From positions 124,001 to 188,000 of the forward strand of contig DASVPO010000013.1 of NCBI GenBank assembly GCA_036382855.1: DNA of 64,000 nt, in the 5' to 3' direction. The stretch comes from DASVTR01 sp036382855. Its GTDB lineage: Bacteria; Acidobacteriota; Blastocatellia; Pyrinomonadales; Pyrinomonadaceae. Positions 15,728-24,068 of this stretch are shown here, in pieces. The position numbers and the translations under genes are program-made. The notes below the pieces were generated by a model. It saw only the letters and a list, made by a program, of their open reading frames with translations. It was not told the origin of the DNA and ran no database searches. Within the stretch, counting starts at the first letter, position 1; every line of letters begins with the position of its first letter.

Positions 15728-16945
15728 TCACTCCGAGCTTTGACGAGCGTGGTCAATGATGACAGTTTCCGTCGGGGATTTCAATTCGTACGTAATCCCG
15801 CGCCACTGTATGCGGCGCGAGAAGAGGGCCGAAAGCGCGTTAAATAGATAGAGCACCGAGGCCAGCGGCCAGAGCATTAGTTGCGGCAGCAGGCTTTGAC
15901 GCAACTGCGCGCGGTAGCCGGACAAAGGAATATTAATGGCCCGCCAGCGCACAGCCGCCTTCGCGATGCCGAGCGCATAGATGAGACTGATGAGCGCGAG
16001 AGGCACGACGAAATTTAGACCCGCAGCGGCGCGAGCAATGACGAGCGCGAGGCCGCCGGAGAAGACGAGCACGAAGAGAAGGCTTCCGAAGAGAATCGCC
16101 TTCCAGAAGTGGGAAGCGTAGACGCGCGTGATTTTGAGTTGTCGCGTGGTGAATTCCAGCAATTCGCGGAAGCTGCAATCTCCAAACGAGGGCGTCAGGC
16201 AGGCAGGGACGAAATGAACCGGCAGTCTTGCGCGGCGCAACGCGCGCATCAACGCGAAGTCGTCAGAGAGCGTGCCGCGCCACTCTTCGAGCATGCAGAG
16301 TTGCCGGAAAGTCTGGCGGCGAATGGCGGTCGAGCCGCCCCAGCAGAAGTTTTTGTCGTCGTGCTCTCCGAGCGCGGAAGCAATCGAGGCGTTCCAGACG
16401 GAACGCAGGTGTGAAGCGAAGCCTCCTCGGTCGGGAATAAACCAGCGATAGCCTGTGGTTGCGCCGATGCGCTCATCAACGAGCGGCGCAACGAGCGATG
16501 ACAGCCAGACAGAAGGCGTGCGCGCATCCGTATCAACGAAGACGAGAACTTCGCTCAACGAATCAACCTGCTTTATTGCCGCGCGTAGATTATGAACCTT
16601 CTGCCCGCTCTCTGTCGCTGGACCAGCGATGACGATGCGCGTTTGCATCGCCTGCTTCCAACGGCGGCAGAGTTCTTCGACGACCGTGAGGGAAGAATCA
16701 CTAGCGCTGTCTGTGACGAAGATGATTTCGTAGGCCGGATAGTCTTGATGGAAAAGCGCGTCGAGGTTTTCGTGGAGTCCGTCTTCAAGGCCGCGACAGG
16801 GCGCGATGACGGAGGCGAAGGGAGTGAAAGCAGGGCGCGCAGTCTTCATTTCGCGGCGAACGTAGGCGAGGTATCTTATGCCGCCCACGAGCGAGACGAT
16901 TCCCTGCCAGATAAGCAACGCCGCGAAGAAATAGAAGACCCACAT
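15728..16945 (-). CDS. Membrane glycosyltransferase, GT2/GT21 (ceramide glucosyltransferase-like)
   Basis: The 405-residue product has an N-terminal membrane helix (1-22) and a GT-A domain with SVIAPCRGLEDGL, the nucleotide and metal motif VDTDAR (138-142), GTLSDDFAL with Asp228-Asp229 (acceptor base), and RQLKITRVY near the position of the GT21 Q..RW motif. Two to four membrane helices follow at about 280-365. This is the pattern of ceramide glucosyltransferases and of the hopanoid enzyme HpnI. The lipid acceptor is unknown. It is followed by the radical SAM gene after 15 bp. Confidence 0.85.
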   Translation of the reverse strand: MWVFYFFAALLIWQGIVSLVGGIRYLAYVRREMKTARPAFTPFASVIAPCRGLEDGLHENLDALFHQDYPAYEIIFVTDSASDSSLTVVEELCRRWKQAMQTRIVIAGPATESGQKVHNLRAAIKQVDSLSEVLVFVDTDARTPSVWLSSLVAPLVDERIGATTGYRWFIPDRGGFASHLRSVWNASIASALGEHDDKNFCWGGSTAIRRQTFRQLCMLEEWRGTLSDDFALMRALRRARLPVHFVPACLTPSFGDCSFRELLEFTTRQLKITRVYASHFWKAILFGSLLFVLVFSGGLALVIARAAAGLNFVVPLALISLIYALGIAKAAVRWRAINIPLSGYRAQLRQSLLPQLMLWPLASVLYLFNALSALFSRRIQWRGITYELKSPTETVIIDHARQSSE

Positions 16946-16953
16946 ACTGAAAA

Positions 16954-16989
16954 CGAGAGGCGATGCTGCCAGACAGCAATCGCCTCTCG
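16954..16989 (-). terminator. Hairpin terminator after the small Cys-rich gene
   Basis: An 11-bp stem CGAGAGGCGAT (16954-16964) with ATCGCCTCTCG (16979-16989), extended by GCTG/CAGC inside the loop. On the minus strand it is followed by TTTTC. It lies 33 bp past the stop of the small gene and just ahead of the glycosyltransferase start. Confidence 0.7.
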
Positions 16990-17022
16990 CAAATTCGGAT
17001 TCAACCTTTGAAAGCTAACAAG

Positions 17023-17304
17023 TTATCTATAGCAGCGTCGCAGGCAGTTTCGCAGGCGAGCGCGACAGCGTGCTGCGCCCGGCGGCACGACGCCTCTCGT
17101 GCAGAGGCGATATTCACGGTAACACCTCTCGCGGCAACGCCTGTAACGTTGTTGCGCGCTTTTCGTGGGAGTTGTGCGCGTGGTAGTGGTTGTTGCAGGT
17201 GAGAGACTCGGAGCGCCGGGAACGATAGTGGAAGTGAAAGCTGGTTGAGCGGTCAGAGTCAGCACGGCGATTAACAGGAAGAGGCGAATGTGTTTGAAGC
17301 TCAT
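17023..17304 (-). CDS. Small secreted Cys- and Arg-rich protein, unknown function
   Basis: The 93-residue product has a clear signal peptide (about 1-24, LFLLIAVLTLTAQPAF). A Thr/Pro-rich spacer (about 32-48) leads to a mature C-terminus rich in Arg and Cys, with three CR.RC/CR.RCY-like pairs (RRCRERCYREYRLC..CRARLRNCLRRCYR). The six or seven Cys suggest two disulfide-linked helices. I do not recognise a family. It lies between nuoN and the glycosyltransferase gene and has its own terminator. The bias for Arg would make it strongly positively charged, so binding to lipopolysaccharide or nucleic acid is conceivable but untested. Confidence 0.6.
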   Translation of the reverse strand: MSFKHIRLFLLIAVLTLTAQPAFTSTIVPGAPSLSPATTTTTRTTPTKSAQQRYRRCRERCYREYRLCTRGVVPPGAARCRARLRNCLRRCYR

Positions 17305-17352
17305 GGTTCTAATCTCCTGTTGGTGTTGGTAGTGATGATGGCTGCCTCCAGT

Positions 17353-18951
17353 CTAGCGCAAAGCAAGAGGGCCGCCGGGGAGCAGCGTTTTGGTTAATTC
17401 CTGCGCAAGGTTAATGAACACCTGCGGGAAAATGCCGATGAAGATAACGCCGACGACAGAGACGATGAGCGCCACACGCAGCGCCGGAGAGAGAGAGAGC
17501 GGGCGATTGTCCGCCACGCGGTCGCCTAAGTACATGACGCGTATAAAACGGACGTAGTAGAAGAAGGAGACGACCGTGTTGAGAATGGCCCAGATAGCCA
17601 GCCATGTGTACCAGCTTTTTCCTTCAGCCGCGCCGCGCTGCAAGAGTCCGCCGAAGAGAAAATATTTACCGATGAAGCCGCCCGTCATCGGCAGCCCGCC
17701 GAGGCTGAGCATGAAGATAGCCATCATAATAGCCATGCCCGGAGCTTTCTGCGCCAGCCCCGTCAAATCGTCAACATGGTCGCCGATGATTCCACGCCGC
17801 CTGAGGCTGATGATGATGCCGAACGCGCCAAGATTCATCAGCGTGTAGACGAGCAGGTAGATGACGAGGCCCGTGTAGCCGTAAGCGTTTCCGGCGATGA
17901 TACCGAGCAGCAGGTAGCCCGCGTTGGAGATGGAAGAATAGGCGAGCAGTCGTTTGGAGTTTTCCTGTGTGACGGCGGCCCAGTTGCCAACCATAATCGT
18001 GATGGCTGCGACGAGGCCCAAGAGCGGAGCCCAATCGGCGCGCAGTGGGCCAAGAGCTTCCATGAAGAGGCGTGCGAAAAGCGCAAAGCTCGCAGCCTTT
18101 GAGCCGGTCGAGAGAAACGCCGTGACGGACGTTGGCGCGCCCTCGTAAGCATCTGGAGCCCACATGTGGAAGGGCACGGCGCTGATTTTGAAGAAGAGGC
18201 CGGCGGCCAGCGCAATCATGCCCAGCAGGATGAGCGGACGCAGCGGTAGTGTGCCAACTTCGGTCGGCGCGGCGCTGATGGCGACGCCGAGTTTCGTCGC
18301 AATGTCGCCGAGGTTAGTCGAACCAGCAATGCCGTAGAGCAGCGACATGCCGTAGAGCAGAATGCCGGAGGAGAAAGCGCCGAGCAGGAAATACTTCATC
18401 GCCGCTTCGTTTGAACGCTTCTCGCGCTTAGTGAAGGCGACGAGCACGTAGAAGGTCAGCGCCATCAACTCAAGGCTGATGTAGAGCGAGATGAGGTCGT
18501 AGCCGCAGCCTAAGAACATCATCCCGACGGTGGCAAACAGAATCAGCGCGTAATACTCGCCGTGCTGCTCGCCCTCTATGTCGAGGTAGCGCGTAGAGAT
18601 GGCGACGGCGAGTGCGGCCGCTATCAGAAAGATGGCCTTGAAGAGAAAGGCGAAGCCATCCATCCGTATCATGTTGTAGAAGCCGTAGACGCTTGGCAGC
18701 GCGGGCGTTTGCAGGTTAGGACGGAGCGTTCCGCCCAAGCCCCAGAAGAGCACGAGCAGCGAGATGAAAGCGAGGCCCAGACTAATGAGCGCGAAGTAGG
18801 CCGTCCACTTGCTCTTTTTGTAAGGCAGGACGACTTCCATCACCAGCGCCGCACACGCACAGATGGTCAGGATAATCTCCGGCGCAATCAACCGCAGGTC
18901 GCTCAGGTTGAACAAAGAGTTGGTCGAAGCTTGTAGAAAAAGTAGAGTCAT
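17353..18951 (-). CDS. nuoN: NADH-quinone oxidoreductase subunit N
   Basis: The 532-residue product is an antiporter-like membrane subunit of complex I with about 14 helices. Key family features are visible: SLYISLELMALTFYVLVAF with the conserved Glu, KYFLLGAFSSGILLYGMSL, FKISAVPFHMWAPDAYEGAPT, and KRLLAYSSISNAGYLLLG with the lysine used in proton transfer. It starts 3 bp past the nuoM stop, so translation is probably coupled. It is the last nuo gene of this cluster; no terminator hairpin is obvious downstream. Confidence 0.97.
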   Translation of the reverse strand: MTLLFLQASTNSLFNLSDLRLIAPEIILTICACAALVMEVVLPYKKSKWTAYFALISLGLAFISLLVLFWGLGGTLRPNLQTPALPSVYGFYNMIRMDGFAFLFKAIFLIAAALAVAISTRYLDIEGEQHGEYYALILFATVGMMFLGCGYDLISLYISLELMALTFYVLVAFTKREKRSNEAAMKYFLLGAFSSGILLYGMSLLYGIAGSTNLGDIATKLGVAISAAPTEVGTLPLRPLILLGMIALAAGLFFKISAVPFHMWAPDAYEGAPTSVTAFLSTGSKAASFALFARLFMEALGPLRADWAPLLGLVAAITIMVGNWAAVTQENSKRLLAYSSISNAGYLLLGIIAGNAYGYTGLVIYLLVYTLMNLGAFGIIISLRRRGIIGDHVDDLTGLAQKAPGMAIMMAIFMLSLGGLPMTGGFIGKYFLFGGLLQRGAAEGKSWYTWLAIWAILNTVVSFFYYVRFIRVMYLGDRVADNRPLSLSPALRVALIVSVVGVIFIGIFPQVFINLAQELTKTLLPGGPLALR

Positions 18952-18954
18952 AGA

Positions 18955-20652
18955 TTACTTTGCTGCTCTGACGGGCACGGGCGGCGTTTGCGGCGACGCG
19001 GGCGCGCCCGGAATCGGATAATCAGGACGCACTTGCCGGACGACCGCGTTGACGGGCCTCTGTATGTACTCGATGAATGGCTTCGGATAAACGCCTATCC
19101 AGAGCGACAGGATGACGAGCGGCGTCATGTAGGCCCACTCGCGACCGTTCATGTCCGTGAGCGTTTTGTTCTTCGGGTTATCCACGTTGCCGAAGAACAT
19201 GCGTTGATAAAGCCAGAGCATGTAGCCTGCATTGAGGATGATGCCGAGCGCGGCCCAACCGGCCCACCACGGATTCGCTTCAAACGCACCCCTCATCGCC
19301 AGGAATTCCGAGATGAACACGCAGAGCAGCGGCAGCCCGATGGCCGTCATAGCCATCGCCAGAAAGACGGTCGCATAACCGGGCATGACGTGTGAGAGGC
19401 CGCCAAACTCCGCGACGTTTCTCGTGTGACGGCGTTCGTAGATGATGCCGACGAGCAGGAAGAGCGCGGCGGAGTAGATGCCGTGATTGACCATGTGCAG
19501 GACAGCACCGTTGACGCCGTTCGGATTGAGCGAAAAAAGTCCGAGCATCACGATGCCCATCGAAGAGACGGACGAATAGGCGACAAGCTTTTTCACGTCG
19601 CCATCTTTTTTGACGACGAAGTACATCGCCGCCAACGCGCCGTAGATGATGCCTATGATCGCCAGCAGAATCATCACGCTGCGCACGCCGAAGCTGCCCC
19701 AGTAGCTTTCGTCAAACGATGCTTTGGGAAACATCGGCAGGTTGAAACGGAAGAAGCCGTACGTTCCAAGCTTGAGAAGGATGCCCGCGAGAATCACTGA
19801 GCCTGCGGTCGGCGCTTCGACGTGTGCGTCCGGCAGCCAGGTGTGAAACGGAAACATCGGCACTTTAATCGCAAACCCGAGCGCGAAGGCGAAGAAGAGC
19901 AAGACCTGCATCGTCCCCATCGGCATCACAGAGCCAACGGCCTGCATGTAGATGATATTAAATGTGCCTGTGGCGTTCGCTGTCGCCGCCTGCAAAGTGT
20001 TCGAGACGAGATTGGCCGTCTCACTATTACCGGCCAGATTGGCGAGGGTCGCTCCCGTGATTTGTGAAGTCAGCGCGGTGTCCTGCGTTAGAAAGTACAT
20101 CTTCAGGACGCCGAGCAGCATGACGACCGAGCCGACCAGCGTGTAGAGAAAAAACTTGATGGCCGCATAGAGCCTGCGCTCCCCGCCCCAGATGCCGATG
20201 AGAAAGTACATGGGAACGAGCGAGACTTCGAAGAACAGGTAGAAGAGAAACAGGTCCATCGAAGCGAAGACGCCGACCACCGCCGTCTGCAAGAGCAGCA
20301 GCAGCACGTAGTATTCCTTCTCACGCTTCTCTATGTACTTCCAAGAGGACAGCGCGGCGATGACGCCCAGAAGCGTCGTCAGCACAATCAACAGCACGGC
20401 CACGCCGTCTGCGCCCATCTGATAGCGCGCGCCGATAACTGGAATCCATTCGCGGTCTTCAAGAAACTGCATCCCGCCCTTCAAGCGGTCGTAGCTCAGC
20501 AGAAACAGCGACGCGATAAACGTAATGCCAAACCAAGCGGTCGTAAACTGCTTGATGAGCTTGCTCTGTTCCTTCTTGAAGAATGCGAGAATGATAATAG
20601 CGCCCAGCGCGGGCAGCCACGTAACAAGAGAGAGAAGGTATGGAATTTTCAT
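18955..20652 (-). CDS. nuoM: NADH-quinone oxidoreductase subunit M
   Basis: The 565-residue product is an antiporter-like proton-pumping subunit of complex I. Visible marks are LLLQTAVVGVFASMDLFLFYLFFEVSLVPMYFLIG with its conserved Glu, KVPMFPFHTWLPDAHVEAPT, and KKLVAYSSVSSMGIVMLG. A Ser/Thr/Asn-rich stretch of about 40 residues (QITGATLANLAGNSETANL) interrupts the region after the helix at 170-190 and is longer than in enteric NuoM. The C-terminus has a Pro/Ala-rich tail. The ATG is separated from a GTTTTCA-type inverted repeat by a single base, so no ordinary ribosome site is seen. Confidence 0.97.
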   Translation of the reverse strand: MKIPYLLSLVTWLPALGAIIILAFFKKEQSKLIKQFTTAWFGITFIASLFLLSYDRLKGGMQFLEDREWIPVIGARYQMGADGVAVLLIVLTTLLGVIAALSSWKYIEKREKEYYVLLLLLQTAVVGVFASMDLFLFYLFFEVSLVPMYFLIGIWGGERRLYAAIKFFLYTLVGSVVMLLGVLKMYFLTQDTALTSQITGATLANLAGNSETANLVSNTLQAATANATGTFNIIYMQAVGSVMPMGTMQVLLFFAFALGFAIKVPMFPFHTWLPDAHVEAPTAGSVILAGILLKLGTYGFFRFNLPMFPKASFDESYWGSFGVRSVMILLAIIGIIYGALAAMYFVVKKDGDVKKLVAYSSVSSMGIVMLGLFSLNPNGVNGAVLHMVNHGIYSAALFLLVGIIYERRHTRNVAEFGGLSHVMPGYATVFLAMAMTAIGLPLLCVFISEFLAMRGAFEANPWWAGWAALGIILNAGYMLWLYQRMFFGNVDNPKNKTLTDMNGREWAYMTPLVILSLWIGVYPKPFIEYIQRPVNAVVRQVRPDYPIPGAPASPQTPPVPVRAAK

Positions 20653-20653
20653 A

Positions 20654-20744
20654 AGTTTTCAGTTTTCAGTTAACAGTTTTCAGTTTGCGGTGTTCAGTTT
20701 CAAGCGATTGCTTTCCCTGAAAACTCAAAACTGAAAACTGTTAG
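20654..20744. repeat. Heptamer inverted repeat, GTTTTCA family, copy 1
   Basis: Left arm 20654-20683 (AGTTTTC/AGTTAAC heptamers) and right arm 20717-20744 (CTGAAAA/CTCAAAA heptamers) are reverse complements. It fills the 96-bp gap between the nuoL stop (20749) and the nuoM start (20652). Confidence 0.9.
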
Positions 20745-20748
20745 CCGT

Positions 20749-23451
20749 TTACTTGACGAATGCGAATATTCCCTTAACTGCCGCGACGAGGTCAGGGCCG
20801 AAAAAGAGTGCGACCGCGACGACGAGGCCGAGCACCATCACGAGCGCGTAGTTCTGCGCGAAGCCCGTCTGTGCGGAGCGCAGCAGGCCCGACATGATGC
20901 GTCCGATGAAGCCAGCTATGCCGTTGACGATGCCGTCAACGACGATGCGGTCGAAAGCGCCCGTGATGCGGCTCGACAGCCTGGTCAACCAAGCAGAGCC
21001 GTTGACCGCGCCGTCTATCCCGCGTGAATCAACCGCGTAGACGCCGCGCGCAGCGTCCATGGTCCGCCGCGTGAAAAGCATGCCGTAGAGTTCGTCAACC
21101 CAGTATTTGTTGAAGCTCGCACGGTAGAGCGGGGCGAGGCGCGCGGCCCAGGCATCAGGCAGGCGCGGATTCTTCGCGTAGAAGAGCCAGCCCAGAAAGA
21201 TGCCGAATCCGGCGACGACAAGCGAGATGACGATAAACAACCACTCCGCTCCCGTATGGCCCAGTGATTTCTCGGCAGCGTGTGCGAGATTAAAGCCTGT
21301 GACGTGGTAAGGATTAGCAGCCTCCTTGCTGCCCGCATCGCCGTGTGATTCTTCTGTCGCCGCCGCTGGCGAGCTTGAAGCGAGCAGCGGGCCAGCACTC
21401 TCTGCGCCACGCGCATGTTCGCCAGCGCCGCTGCCTTCGTGCTCCTTGCCGAAGCCGCGCGTCTGCGGATTCCAGATGACGGGTTCGAGCCAGTTGACGA
21501 CGTTTAAGCGCCCGCCGACGTGCTTGCCGCCCGTAAACGCCGGACTGATGCCGACTAACCCGCCGACGATTGCCAGTGTCGCCAACACCGCCAGCGGAAC
21601 CCACATCGAAGGCGGCGATTCGTGCGGCGTGTGCGAACCATGACCATGCGCGCCGTGGCCGTGTTCATCCACAGCATGTGCGCCGCCGACATCATGTGCG
21701 ACGTGCTCATCGTGTGCGATGCCGACGTGCTCGCCCGGCTCATGGTGCGGGCGGTCGCCCGCTGATTCCATGCGCGCATCATGTGGTTTCCCTTCTTCGT
21801 CGTAGCCGTGCGCGTGCGCTTCGTCGGCCTCGCCGCCCGCAGTGACTTCAAGGAAACGCTCTTTGCCCCAGAAGGTCATCGCCACGAGCCGCGTCATGTA
21901 GAAGGCCGTGCAGGTGGCGGCGATTGTTGCGACGAGCCAGAGAATCCAGCCGCCCGGAATATATTCTGTGGAGACGGTCTGCCAGAGAATCTCGTCTTTC
22001 GACCAGAAGCCGCTAAAAGGAATGATGCCGCAGATGGCGAGCCAGCCCGCGAAGAAAGTCCAGTAGGTATAGGGCATGTACTTCCTGAGCCCGCCCATGC
22101 GCCGCATGTCCTGCTCGTGATGCATGCCGTGAATGACGGAGCCAGCGCCGAGGAACATCAGAGCCTTGAAGAAGGCGTGCGTCATCACGTGGAAAATACC
22201 GATGACGAACGCGCCGACACCGCAGGCCAGAAACATAAAGCCAAGCTGCGAGACTGTCGAATAGGCGAGCACCTTCTTGATGTCGTTCTGAGTGATGCCG
22301 ATGGTCGCTGCAAAAAGGGCCGTGGCTGCGCCGACGATGGCGACGACGAGCATCATCGTCTGCGAGTGTTGGAAGATGACGTTGGTGCGCGTCAGCATAT
22401 AGAGACCGGCAGTGACCATCGTCGCCGCGTGAATCAGGGCGGAGACGGGCGTTGGCCCGGCCATAGCGTCCGGCAGCCAGACGTAGAGCGGAATTTGAGC
22501 ACTCTTGCCAATCGCGCCGATGAAGAGTCCGAGCGCAATCCATGACAGGATGCCCCACTGGCCCAACAGTTCTATCGGATAACCAGCGGCCTGCTGCATC
22601 ACGTTTGTGTACTGCACGGAACCGAAGGTCGCGATGATGCCGAAGATTGCCAGCGAGAAACCGAAGTCTCCGACGCGGTTTGTGATGAAAGCCTTGCGCG
22701 AGGCGTCGCCCGCTTCCTTGCGGTCGAAGTAGTAGCCGATGAGCAAGTAGGAACAGAGGCCGACGCCCTCCCAGCCGACGAACATCATCAGGAAATTCGA
22801 TCCCATGACCAGCACGAGCATCGAAAACATGAAGAGGCCAAGGTAAGCGAAGAAGCGATAGAAGCCCGCATCGCCGTGCATGTAGCCTGTGGCGAAGATA
22901 AAGATGCAAAGGCCGACGCCCGTCACAATCAGCATGAAGACGGATGAAAGCGGGTCAAGCTGGTAGCTCCACTCGACATCGAGCAGGCCGCCGCGTCCCG
23001 TCCTCTCGTTGCGCTTATTATCGTTTGCCGCCTGTTGGCCCAGTCCGGGCGGGTCTTGCGCCTCGCTTGCTACGCCGCCGCTCTCGCGCGCGGCCTCCCG
23101 CAGTCTCGCAAACTCCGCTTCGCTGTTGGCTACGGGCGCACCCGTCTCCGTCCGCTCGCTTGCAGCACGCGCACGCTCCGGCGATCCTTGAGTTATCTCG
23201 ACCGCGCCGGCCGGAATCCACGTGTAACAGATGCCGTCTTCGCTCGTCAGATAAGGGCGCGGCCACATGGCATGGCTGCTGTAGCCGTATGAATAAACGG
23301 CGAGCAGGCTAATCAGAAACGCGAGCGCGACCGAGCCGACCGCTATTGAGCCGACTAACGTTTCAGAGAAACGGAATTTACGCCCCAGCAGGCCGTTGAT
23401 GGCTGCGCCCACGAGCGGCAGGAGCGGAACGAGCCAGATAAGCTTATGCAT
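20749..23451 (-). CDS. nuoL: NADH-quinone oxidoreductase subunit L with three long insertions
   Basis: At 900 residues, against a usual 610-700, this is the distal proton-pumping subunit of complex I. The core is normal: MMFVGWEGVGLCSYLLIGYY, GKSAQIPLYVWLPDAMAGPTPVSALIHAATMVTAG, KKVLAYSTVSQLGFMFLA, and the long lateral helix region near the C-terminus. Three polar insertions are added: about 88-156 (Ala/Glu/Arg-rich, in the first periplasmic loop), 540-612 (16 His in about 67 residues, HGHGAHGHGSH) and about 670-720 (Gly/Ala/Ser-rich with His). The His-rich loop could bind Zn, Cu or Ni (inference). The insertions stay in frame and codon use looks like the rest of the gene. Confidence 0.95.
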   Translation of the reverse strand: MHKLIWLVPLLPLVGAAINGLLGRKFRFSETLVGSIAVGSVALAFLISLLAVYSYGYSSHAMWPRPYLTSEDGICYTWIPAGAVEITQGSPERARAASERTETGAPVANSEAEFARLREAARESGGVASEAQDPPGLGQQAANDNKRNERTGRGGLLDVEWSYQLDPLSSVFMLIVTGVGLCIFIFATGYMHGDAGFYRFFAYLGLFMFSMLVLVMGSNFLMMFVGWEGVGLCSYLLIGYYFDRKEAGDASRKAFITNRVGDFGFSLAIFGIIATFGSVQYTNVMQQAAGYPIELLGQWGILSWIALGLFIGAIGKSAQIPLYVWLPDAMAGPTPVSALIHAATMVTAGLYMLTRTNVIFQHSQTMMLVVAIVGAATALFAATIGITQNDIKKVLAYSTVSQLGFMFLACGVGAFVIGIFHVMTHAFFKALMFLGAGSVIHGMHHEQDMRRMGGLRKYMPYTYWTFFAGWLAICGIIPFSGFWSKDEILWQTVSTEYIPGGWILWLVATIAATCTAFYMTRLVAMTFWGKERFLEVTAGGEADEAHAHGYDEEGKPHDARMESAGDRPHHEPGEHVGIAHDEHVAHDVGGAHAVDEHGHGAHGHGSHTPHESPPSMWVPLAVLATLAIVGGLVGISPAFTGGKHVGGRLNVVNWLEPVIWNPQTRGFGKEHEGSGAGEHARGAESAGPLLASSSPAAATEESHGDAGSKEAANPYHVTGFNLAHAAEKSLGHTGAEWLFIVISLVVAGFGIFLGWLFYAKNPRLPDAWAARLAPLYRASFNKYWVDELYGMLFTRRTMDAARGVYAVDSRGIDGAVNGSAWLTRLSSRITGAFDRIVVDGIVNGIAGFIGRIMSGLLRSAQTGFAQNYALVMVLGLVVAVALFFGPDLVAAVKGIFAFVK

Positions 23452-23457
23452 AAGAGA

Positions 23458-23544
23458 AGTGATGAGTGATGAGTGATGAGTAATGAGTGATGAGTAGAAA
23501 GCAGTTGCCTTTTACTCATCACTCATTACTCATCACTCATCACT
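23458..23544. repeat. Heptamer inverted repeat, ATGAGTG family, copy 3
   Basis: Left arm 23458-23496 and right arm 23513-23544, reverse complements made of AGTGATG/AGTAATG units, loop about 16 nt. It fills the nuoK-nuoL gap, from 6 bp before the nuoL ATG to 3 bp past the nuoK stop. Confidence 0.92.
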
Positions 23545-23547
23545 TTT

Positions 23548-23955
23548 TTACCATTTCAGTAAGTCAATCTCGTCAACCCAGATGGTTTCTTTATTGCGAT
23601 AAAGCGCGATAACGATGCCTAGCCCGATGGCGGCTTCAGCCGCAGCGACGACGATGATAAAGACTGTAAAGACTTGTCCTGCGACGGCGTTGAGGCTGCC
23701 AGTCTCTTGCAGGTAACGCGAGAAGGCGATGAAGTTCAGGTTCGCCGCGTTGAGAATCAACTCGATGGACATGAAGATGACGATGATGTTGCGGCGCACG
23801 AGCACGCCCGCCACGCCGATGATGAAAAGGAGCGCGCCGATGACCAGAAACTTCGACAGGTCTGGATGCTTCACGCCGTTGAGCATGACATCCAGACGCC
23901 CACCCGTCGCTTCCTGCTGCAACCACGCCAGAGCGGTAATGAAAAAAGTATTCAT
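23548..23955 (-). CDS. nuoK: NADH-quinone oxidoreductase subunit K
   Basis: A three-helix membrane subunit of complex I. The core is certain: FLVIGALLFIIGVAGVLVRRN, IFMSIELILNAANLNFIAF with the two conserved Glu, and VVAAAEAAIGLGIVIALY. From the ATG at 23955 it is 135 residues, about 30 more than usual; the extra N-terminal part contains RLDVMLNGVKHPDL, which is encoded by a palindromic repeat (see 23860-23897). An alternative ATG at 23886, inside that repeat, would give 112 residues, a normal length. I list the longer form but the shorter start is at least as likely. Confidence 0.93.
   Translation of the reverse strand: MNTFFITALAWLQQEATGGRLDVMLNGVKHPDLSKFLVIGALLFIIGVAGVLVRRNIIVIFMSIELILNAANLNFIAFSRYLQETGSLNAVAGQVFTVFIIVVAAAEAAIGLGIVIALYRNKETIWVDEIDLLKW
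23860..23897. repeat. Palindromic repeat inside the 5' end of nuoK
   Basis: GTCTGGATG (23860-23868) and CATCCAGAC (23889-23897) form a perfect 9-bp inverted repeat around a 20-base core. On the minus strand it reads as the widely scattered intergenic repeat whose translation is MLNGVKH or, in another frame, CHAxRxEAS. It therefore lies within or just at the start of the nuoK coding region. Confidence 0.7.
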
Positions 23956-23962
23956 AGAACCT

Positions 23963-24068
23963 CAGTGACAAGTGACGAGTGACGAGTTAGAAGCAAGAAC
24001 AAGAGATGAGCCGCTGCCATTAAGCGATTAGTTTTAACTCGCCACTTGTCCCTCATCACTCATCACTG
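23963..24068. repeat. Heptamer inverted repeat, ATGAGTG family, copy 4, overlapping the end of nuoJ
   Basis: Left arm 23963-23989 (AGTGACA/AGTGACG units); right arm 24035-24068 (ACTCGCC, ACTTGTC, CTCATCA units). More degenerate than the other copies. The right arm runs into nuoJ: the stop codon and the last eleven or so residues (TVMSDEGQVAS) are encoded by it. Confidence 0.85.
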
